From Thioclava sp. GXIMD2076 (GTDB taxonomy: Bacteria; Pseudomonadota; Alphaproteobacteria; Rhodobacterales; Rhodobacteraceae), in assembly GCF_037949795.1 (NCBI RefSeq), contig NZ_CP149932.1:2407001-2471000 (forward strand): a stretch of DNA of 64,000 bases, written 5' to 3'. A program made the translations under genes and the position numbers. A model generated the notes under the pieces. That model was not told the DNA's origin, made no database searches, and worked only from the letters and a program-made list of their open reading frames with translations. Of this stretch, positions 58,584 through 64,000 are shown one piece after another; position 1 is the first letter of the stretch; every line of letters begins with the position of its first letter.

Positions 58584-59237
58584 ATGGAAAATCTTGCGCC
58601 TGACGCAGGCTGCGCTACAGCATATACCATGACCTCTATGACCAATCCCTCCCATACCCCCCTCGATGACGCTCAGGGCATTGCCTATGGCGGGATCGTT
58701 GCCGGTTTTGGCCTGCTGATCCTGACCTCGCTGGGCTTCGTAACGGGGCAAACCGCCGGTATGGCGGTGCTGATCTCCTATGCTACCGGATGGTCCTTCG
58801 GGGCCGTCTTCTTCCTCATCAATATCCCCTTTTACTGGCTGGGCTGGAAACGTATCGGTCCGGCTTTCGTGTGGAAATCTCTGGCGGCGGTCACGCTGCT
58901 GTCGCTGACCACGGCGGTCCTTCCCCATTATGTCCATTTCGACCTTCTGCATCCGGCGGCGGGCGCGATCCTGTTCGGTCTGATCACAGGCTCGGCACTG
59001 CTGGCATTGTTCCGGCACGGATCGAGCCTTGGCGGCATCGGGATCGTGGCGCTCTACCTGCAAGACAAGACCGGCTTGCGCGCGGGCTGGACCCAGATGG
59101 GGTTCGATGTGGCCGTCTTCGCACTGGCGCTGACGCTGCGCGATCTGGAGACCGTGGCATGGTCCTTCCTTGGCGCTGTCGTGATGAATATGGTGATCGG
59201 CATCAACCACCGGCGCGATCGTTATGTCGCGACCTGA
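58584..59237 (+). CDS. YitT family membrane protein, first of two
   Basis: A 217-residue protein with five to six helices and the YitT features GQTAGMAVLISYATGWSFG, FFLINIPFYWLGWKRIG and FRHGSSLGGIGIVALYLQDK. The ATG at 58584 has AGGG upstream; the ATG at 58629 without a ribosome site would cut 15 residues. Function of the family is not settled. A paralogue follows. Confidence 0.8.
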   Translation: MENLAPDAGCATAYTMTSMTNPSHTPLDDAQGIAYGGIVAGFGLLILTSLGFVTGQTAGMAVLISYATGWSFGAVFFLINIPFYWLGWKRIGPAFVWKSLAAVTLLSLTTAVLPHYVHFDLLHPAAGAILFGLITGSALLALFRHGSSLGGIGIVALYLQDKTGLRAGWTQMGFDVAVFALALTLRDLETVAWSFLGAVVMNMVIGINHRRDRYVAT

Positions 59238-59270
59238 TGATTTATTAAGCATCCTCAGATAATCTGTCAG

Positions 59271-59296
59271 GGCCGCCGCGAGCGGCCTTGATTTTT
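59271..59296 (+). terminator. Terminator between the two YitT genes
   Basis: GGCCGC and GCGGCC enclose five bases and are followed by TTGATTTTT. Confidence 0.65.
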
Positions 59297-59321
59297 ACGT
59301 AGATCAGCGCATAATTAGGTC

Positions 59322-60029
59322 ATGTGTGCTGACATTAATGCCGATCTCAAACTGCGTTGCCCCCCGCCGACCGGACGCCGCAAACGTTTGGTTGCTCGCA
59401 AGGGCGCACGCCATCCTGATGAAAAACATTATACCCGCTTCGAGGATATCCAGGGGCTCCTGGTGGCCTGCGCGCAGGCCGCGCTTGGCATCCACCTCCT
59501 GCGTGCGGCGGGTCTGATGACCGGGGGCACGGCGGGGCTTGCCCTCCTGCTGACCTATATCGCGAAGGATCACGGGCTGGGTCTGACCTTCGGGATGATC
59601 TTCTTTGCCATCAACATCCCCTTCTATGCCTTCGCCTACAAGGCGCGGGGTGTGAGCTTCTGCATCAAGAGCCTCGCGTCGGTGACTCTGGTCTCGCTGA
59701 TGGCGGAGGCACTCAAGCCCTTCCTGCATGTGGACCAGATCCACCCTGCCGTTGCGGGACTTCTCTTCGGGGTGAGCGCGGGTGTCGGGCTGCTGGGGCT
59801 ATTCCGCCATTCGGGCTCTCTGGGGGGCGTGTCGATCGTGGCGCTGGTGCTGCAGGACCGGTTCGGCTTCAAGGCGGGCTGGACGCAGACCATTCATGAC
59901 CTGTGCCTGTTCGTGATCGCGCTTTTCGTTCTGCCATGGAGCGCGGTTGCATGGTCGCTTCTGGGCGCCGTGGTCCTCAATGCGGTGATCGCCTTCAATC
60001 ACCGGCGGGACTGGTATGTTGTCACCTGA
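59322..60029 (+). CDS. YitT family membrane protein, second of two
   Basis: A 235-residue paralogue of the preceding gene with the same GGTAGLALLLTYIAKDHGLG, FFAINIPFYAFAYKARG and FRHSGSLGGVSIVALVLQDR elements. It has a longer basic N-terminus. Tandem duplication is the likely origin. Each copy seems to have its own promoter, since a terminator separates them. Confidence 0.8.
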   Translation: MCADINADLKLRCPPPTGRRKRLVARKGARHPDEKHYTRFEDIQGLLVACAQAALGIHLLRAAGLMTGGTAGLALLLTYIAKDHGLGLTFGMIFFAINIPFYAFAYKARGVSFCIKSLASVTLVSLMAEALKPFLHVDQIHPAVAGLLFGVSAGVGLLGLFRHSGSLGGVSIVALVLQDRFGFKAGWTQTIHDLCLFVIALFVLPWSAVAWSLLGAVVLNAVIAFNHRRDWYVVT

Positions 60030-60082
60030 TCTGTCAGGGTCGGGCCAATAACCATTTCCTGTGAAGCCGGAGCGTTCCCCAG

Positions 60083-60415
60083 ATGAAAACCTATGGTCTG
60101 TTGCTGCTGGCCGTATTATTCGAAGTCTTCGGAACGTCCTGTTTACAGGCCAGCCAGCAATTCTCGCGGCTCTGGCCCTCGCTCGGGGTGCTCGCGGGTT
60201 TTGCGGGCGCCTTCTTCCTTTTGACACAGGTGCTCAAAACCCTCCCCCTCGGGCTGACCTATGCGCTCTGGTCCGGCATCGGCATCGTGCTGACCAGCAT
60301 CATCGGCCTCGTGATCTTCAAACAGCGGCTGGATTTTGCAGCGATTTGCGGCATCGGATTGATCATTGCAGGGGTTCTGGTGATCAATCTCCTGTCTAAA
60401 TCGGCGGTTCATTGA
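60083..60415 (+). CDS. SMR family small multidrug transporter
   Basis: A 110-residue four-helix protein. The conserved membrane glutamate is E14 in LLAVLFEVFGTSCLQAS, followed by LTYALWSGIGIVLTSIIGLV as in EmrE. It exchanges cations, or guanidinium-type compounds, for protons across the inner membrane. Confidence 0.9.
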   Translation: MKTYGLLLLAVLFEVFGTSCLQASQQFSRLWPSLGVLAGFAGAFFLLTQVLKTLPLGLTYALWSGIGIVLTSIIGLVIFKQRLDFAAICGIGLIIAGVLVINLLSKSAVH

Positions 60416-60487
60416 CTTGAGGGCTGGATTGACCGGCCCAAATGGACTATGCGCAGGGGCAATCCTCCCTAGCAGGCAAGATTTCTT

Positions 60488-62305
60488 ATGGAACTTCGCA
60501 ATATCGCGATCATCGCGCACGTTGACCACGGCAAGACAACCCTGGTCGACCAGCTTCTGAAACAATCCGGTGCATTCCGCGAAAACCAGGCCGTCGCAGA
60601 ACGCGCCATGGACAGCAACGACATCGAACGCGAGCGCGGGATCACCATTCTCGCCAAGGCGACCTCGGTCGAGTGGGAAGGCACCCGCATCAATATCGTC
60701 GACACCCCCGGTCACGCCGATTTCGGTGGCGAGGTGGAGCGCATCCTGTCGATGGTCGACGGTGTCTGCCTTCTGGTCGACGCGGCCGAAGGCCCGATGC
60801 CGCAAACCAAATTCGTGACCTCGAAGGCCCTCGCCCTCGGTCTGAAGCCGATCGTGGTGCTCAACAAAGTCGACAAGCCGGCCGCCGATCCGGACCGCGC
60901 GCTTGACGAGGTCTTCGATCTCTTCGCCAACCTCGGCGCGTCCGAAGAGCAGCTCGACTTCCCCCATGTCTACGCTTCCGGTATCGGCGGCTGGGCCGAT
61001 GACGAGCTGGACGGGCCGCGCAAAGACCTGAGCGCGCTGTTCAACCTGATCGTGAAGCATGTCGAGGCCCCCAAGCAGGTTGCCAAAAAAGACGAGCCCT
61101 TCGCGATGCTGGCCACCACGCTGGCCGCCGATAACTTCATCGGCCGCATCCTGACCGGCCGTATCGAATCCGGCACGCTGAAAGTGGGCGACAGCCTCAA
61201 GGCGCTCTCGCGCAAGGGCGACAAGATCGAGCAGTTCCGCTGCACCAAGATCCTCGCCTTCCGCGGCCTGAGCCAGCAGCCGATCGACGAAGCTGTGGCC
61301 GGTGATATCGTTACCGTCGCGGGCATGACCAAAGCCACTGTGGCCGACACGCTCTGCGCGCTGGAAGTCGACGAGGCGATCCAGGCCAAGCCGATCGACC
61401 CGCCGACCATCTCGGTGACCTTCGGCATCAATGACAGCCCGCTTGCAGGCAAGGACGGCTCCAAGGTCCAGTCGCGCGTCATTCGTGACCGCCTGATGAA
61501 AGAGGCCGAGACCAATGTCGCGATCCGCGTCGAGGACACCCCCGGTGGCGAGGCCTTTGTGGTATCGGGCCGTGGCGAACTCCAGATGGGCGTTCTGATC
61601 GAGAATATGCGCCGCGAAGGGTTCGAGCTGTCGATCTCGCGTCCGAAGGTCATCTTCCGCGAGGAAGACGGCGTGCGCATGGAGCCGGTCGAAGAAGTCA
61701 TCATCGACGTGGATGACGAATATTCCGGCGTCGTGATCGAGAAGCTGACCGGCTACCGTAAAGGCGAACTGGTCGAGATGCGTCCTGCCGAAGGTGGCAA
61801 GACCCGCATTGTAGCCCACGTTCCCTCGCGCGGGATGATCGGCTATCAGGGCGAGTTCCTGACCGATACCCGTGGCTCGGGCGTGCTCAACCGCCTGTTC
61901 CACAGCTGGACCCCCTATAAGGGCGCCATCGAAGGCCGCCGTCAGGGTGTGTTGATCTCGATGGAAAACGGCACCTCGGTGGCATACGCCCTGTGGAACC
62001 TCGAAGAACGCGGCAAGCTGTTCATCGGTGCGCAGGAAGCGGTCTATACCGGCATGATCATCGGCGAGCATTCGCGTGATAATGATCTGGAAGTGAACCC
62101 GCTGAAGGGCAAGAAGCTGACCAACGTTCGTGCCTCGGGCACCGACGAAGCCGTCCGCCTCACCCCGCCGGTGCGGATGTCGCTCGAAGAGGCAATTGCC
62201 TATATCGATGATGACGAGCTGGTCGAAGTGACGCCGAAAGCGATCCGTCTGCGCAAGGTCCATCTGGATCCCCATGAGCGCAAGCGCGCCTCGCGCGAAT
62301 CCTGA
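60488..62305 (+). CDS. typA: Translational GTPase TypA/BipA
   Basis: A 605-residue GTPase with G1 [10 protein letters not shown]2 RERGIT, G3 DTPGHADF, G4 NKVDK, the EF-G like domains and a TypA-specific C-terminus ([20 protein letters not shown]). It binds ribosomes and supports growth under stress and low temperature. A terminator follows. Confidence 0.97.
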   Translation: MELRNIAIIAHVDHGKTTLVDQLLKQSGAFRENQAVAERAMDSNDIERERGITILAKATSVEWEGTRINIVDTPGHADFGGEVERILSMVDGVCLLVDAAEGPMPQTKFVTSKALALGLKPIVVLNKVDKPAADPDRALDEVFDLFANLGASEEQLDFPHVYASGIGGWADDELDGPRKDLSALFNLIVKHVEAPKQVAKKDEPFAMLATTLAADNFIGRILTGRIESGTLKVGDSLKALSRKGDKIEQFRCTKILAFRGLSQQPIDEAVAGDIVTVAGMTKATVADTLCALEVDEAIQAKPIDPPTISVTFGINDSPLAGKDGSKVQSRVIRDRLMKEAETNVAIRVEDTPGGEAFVVSGRGELQMGVLIENMRREGFELSISRPKVIFREEDGVRMEPVEEVIIDVDDEYSGVVIEKLTGYRKGELVEMRPAEGGKTRIVAHVPSRGMIGYQGEFLTDTRGSGVLNRLFHSWTPYKGAIEGRRQGVLISMENGTSVAYALWNLEERGKLFIGAQEAVYTGMIIGEHSRDNDLEVNPLKGKKLTNVRASGTDEAVRLTPPVRMSLEEAIAYIDDDELVEVTPKAIRLRKVHLDPHERKRASRES

Positions 62306-62330
62306 TCGGGGTTCTGGCGACTGTTCGAGG

Positions 62331-62356
62331 AAGGGGGGCTGTCTGCCCCCCTTTTT
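62331..62356 (+). terminator. Terminator after typA
   Basis: GGGGGG and CCCCCC enclose a seven-base loop and are followed by TTTTT. Confidence 0.85.
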
Positions 62357-62409
62357 CGTCTGCGCCGAAAAATTCCCCCCGAGGATATTTTGGGGACGCT
62401 GGAAACGAC

Positions 62410-62442
62410 AAAAGGCGCGCGGGAAGACCCTGCGCGCCTTTT
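62410..62442. terminator. Terminator after the ABC ATPase gene
   Basis: AAAAGGCGCGC and GCGCGCCTTTT form a strong stem 20 bases past the minus-strand stop. It can work in both directions. Confidence 0.8.
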
Positions 62443-62461
62443 ACATCCGGTTATGGGACGC

Positions 62462-63565
62462 TTACCGGAAAAGGATCAGGGCGCCCTCGTTCCAGGCGAT
62501 ACGCGCGCGGGTTCCAACCTCGAGGACAGGACGGCCGAAGACATTGCGCATCGAGAGACGGATGGTCTGCTCGACCCCGTCGAGGCGCACATCGTAATAG
62601 GTCATATCGCCGTAATAGACGACTTCCTCGATCGTGCCCGGAGCCTCGCGGCCCGACGCTGTCTGGCCATCGAAGAGAATGGTCATGGTTTCGGGGCGGA
62701 AGCCAACGGAGACTTGCCCGTCATGGGCAAACGAGACCTGATCGGGCGCCAGCATACAGGTGCCAAGCCCTGCCACCACTGTTTTGAGCTGGCCATTCTC
62801 CTCCGTCTCGAGATGGGCGGGCAGGAAATTCATCGCGCCGATGAATTCGGCGACGCGGCGGGATTTGGGGCGGCGATAGAGTTCTTCGGGATCGTCGAGC
62901 TGGGCGATCTCGCCTTCGAACATCACTGCGATCCGGTCGGACATGACGAGGGCTTCTTCCTGGTCATGGGTGACGAGGACGAAGGTGATGCCCAGATCGC
63001 GCTGCAGTTTGATCAGCTCGACCTGCATCTGTTCGCGAATCTTGCGATCGAGCGCGGACATGGGCTCATCGAGGAGCAGCACCTTGGGTTTGAGGATCAG
63101 GGCACGCGCCAGTGCCACCCGCTGGCGCTGACCGCCCGAGAGCGCGTGAGCGGCCCGTTTTCCATAGCCCTTGAGCCCGACCATCGCGAGGGCGTCCTCG
63201 ACAAGCCGTGCCTTTTCCAGCTTGGTGCGCGGATCGCGACGCAGCCCGAAGGCCACGTTCTCGGCAACCGTCAGATGCGGGAAGATCGCATAGGACTGGA
63301 ACACCATATTGGTGGGCCGGCGGTTGGCGGGCACATCGCCCATATCCTTGGCATCGATCATCACCACACCCGAGGAGATGTCCTCGAACCCTGCAATCGT
63401 GCGCAGGAGCGTGGTCTTACCGCAGCCCGACGGGCCCAGAAGCGAGAAGAACTCGCCTTCGCGGATGGTCGCATTGATACCGCGCAGCGCGTGGTAATCG
63501 CCGTAATATTTCTGGACATCGCGGAACTCGATCATCGGTTTCGCATCGGATTTCAATTTATTCAC
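62462..63565 (-). CDS. ABC transporter ATPase, spermidine/putrescine type
   Basis: The 367-residue protein starts at a GTG at 63565, behind GGGAGG. Walker A is GPSGCGKTT, the signature LSGGQRQRVALARAL, Walker B VLLLDEPMSALD and the H-loop VLVTHDQEEAL, followed by a TOBE domain. The PotA group energises uptake of polyamines or related small cations. Its start overlaps the permease stop (GTGA). Confidence 0.9.
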   Translation of the reverse strand: MNKLKSDAKPMIEFRDVQKYYGDYHALRGINATIREGEFFSLLGPSGCGKTTLLRTIAGFEDISSGVVMIDAKDMGDVPANRRPTNMVFQSYAIFPHLTVAENVAFGLRRDPRTKLEKARLVEDALAMVGLKGYGKRAAHALSGGQRQRVALARALILKPKVLLLDEPMSALDRKIREQMQVELIKLQRDLGITFVLVTHDQEEALVMSDRIAVMFEGEIAQLDDPEELYRRPKSRRVAEFIGAMNFLPAHLETEENGQLKTVVAGLGTCMLAPDQVSFAHDGQVSVGFRPETMTILFDGQTASGREAPGTIEEVVYYGDMTYYDVRLDGVEQTIRLSMRNVFGRPVLEVGTRARIAWNEGALILFR

Positions 63566-64000
63566 AGGAAACCTCCCTGATCCTTACCACCGGTCTTGGC
63601 GATCCCGCGGCGTCGGAAATATTCGGCAATGGTCAGCAGCACGATGGAGGCCGCCACAAGACAGGTGCCGAGCGCCAGTATGACGGGCACCGATTTCGGG
63701 AAGCGGAGCTGCGAGAAGATATAGGTGGGCAAAGTGGGCTCGTTGCCCGCCAGGAAGAAGGCGATGATGAACTCGTCCATCGAGATGGTGAAACTGATGA
63801 GCATCGAGGAGATGATGCCGGGCAGCACCAAAGGCAGGGTCACCAGACGGAAGGTGGACCATTTGCTCTCGCCCAGATCATAGGCGGCTTCCTCGTAGGC
63901 GGGGTCGAGCGAGGAGAAGGCCGTCGAGAGGATCGTCACCGCATAGGGTGTGGCGATCAATACATGGCCAAAGATCACAGTCAGGATCGAGAGCTTTACC
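63562..64000 (-). CDS. ABC transporter permease, PotC-like (5' end outside window)
   Basis: The frame stays open to the window edge, so the N-terminus is missing. The visible 146 codons contain the permease loop EEAAYDLGESKWSTFRLVTL, followed by PLVLPGI, the conserved EAA-type contact with the ATPase, and four membrane helices. It belongs to the same polyamine-type operon as the ATPase. Confidence 0.88.
   Translation of the reverse strand, partial: VKLSILTVIFGHVLIATPYAVTILSTAFSSLDPAYEEAAYDLGESKWSTFRLVTLPLVLPGIISSMLISFTISMDEFIIAFFLAGNEPTLPTYIFSQLRFPKSVPVILALGTCLVAASIVLLTIAEYFRRRGIAKTGGKDQGGFL

Noticed and set aside
60143..62275. 710-residue minus-strand frame opposite typA
   Set aside because: Antisense shadow of typA, whose GTPase motifs are unambiguous.

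Overview
The window looks like the chromosome of a marine-type alphaproteobacterium of the Rhodobacterales. Supporting signs are a ChpT-type histidine phosphotransferase, an ornithine-lipid olsB-olsA pair, an isc/suf operon led by an IscR with a single cysteine, a GTA-like siphovirus tail gene order, and GC-rich coding. Genus cannot be fixed from the sequence alone.

Left chromosomal arm (1-9.8 kb): an RHH protein, olsBA, a DUF3553 gene whose start codon overlaps that of chpT head to head, a small membrane protein, proA, three identical tandem tRNA-Asp genes each enclosed by its own inverted repeat, a pirin gene broken by one in-frame amber codon, an exported amidohydrolase, a methyltransferase and an OpgC-type acyltransferase.

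Prophage (about 9.85-46.36 kb, 36.5 kb core to core): a complete-looking siphovirus integrated in tRNA-Arg(CCG). The right end carries the rebuilt tRNA and the left end the displaced native 3' half. The late genes run leftwards: small and large terminase, portal, ClpP-like protease, HK97 capsid, connectors, tail tube, frameshifted tail chaperone, tape measure, tail tip, fibre esterase, then an endolysin fused to a membrane domain, and Rz/Rz1. Leftward early genes (30-35.6 kb) are mostly unknown proteins in tightly overlapping order. The immunity region (35.6-37.45 kb) holds a LexA/CI-like repressor followed by a small acidic protein and a PemK/MazF-like toxin. It is flanked by five copies of a GGGGA-N4-TCCCC palindrome placed on divergent promoters. 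This puts a putative toxin-antitoxin pair where lambda keeps rexAB, and it is the most interesting candidate system here. The rightward early genes (37.45-46.24 kb) include a DUF2303 protein, small unknowns, a repeat-bearing C5-cytosine methyltransferase, an NPPF-type adenine methyltransferase homologue, an excisionase-like gene and the integrase.

Right chromosomal arm (46.4-64 kb): the isc/suf iron-sulfur assembly operon (iscR, iscS-like, sufB, ybjQ-like, sufC, sufD, two YIP1 membrane proteins, sufS), an alpha/beta hydrolase and partner, an HD-domain hydrolase, icd, two YitT paralogues, an SMR transporter, typA and the start of a polyamine-type ABC transporter cut by the window edge.

All family names come from reading motifs. 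No database search was run.
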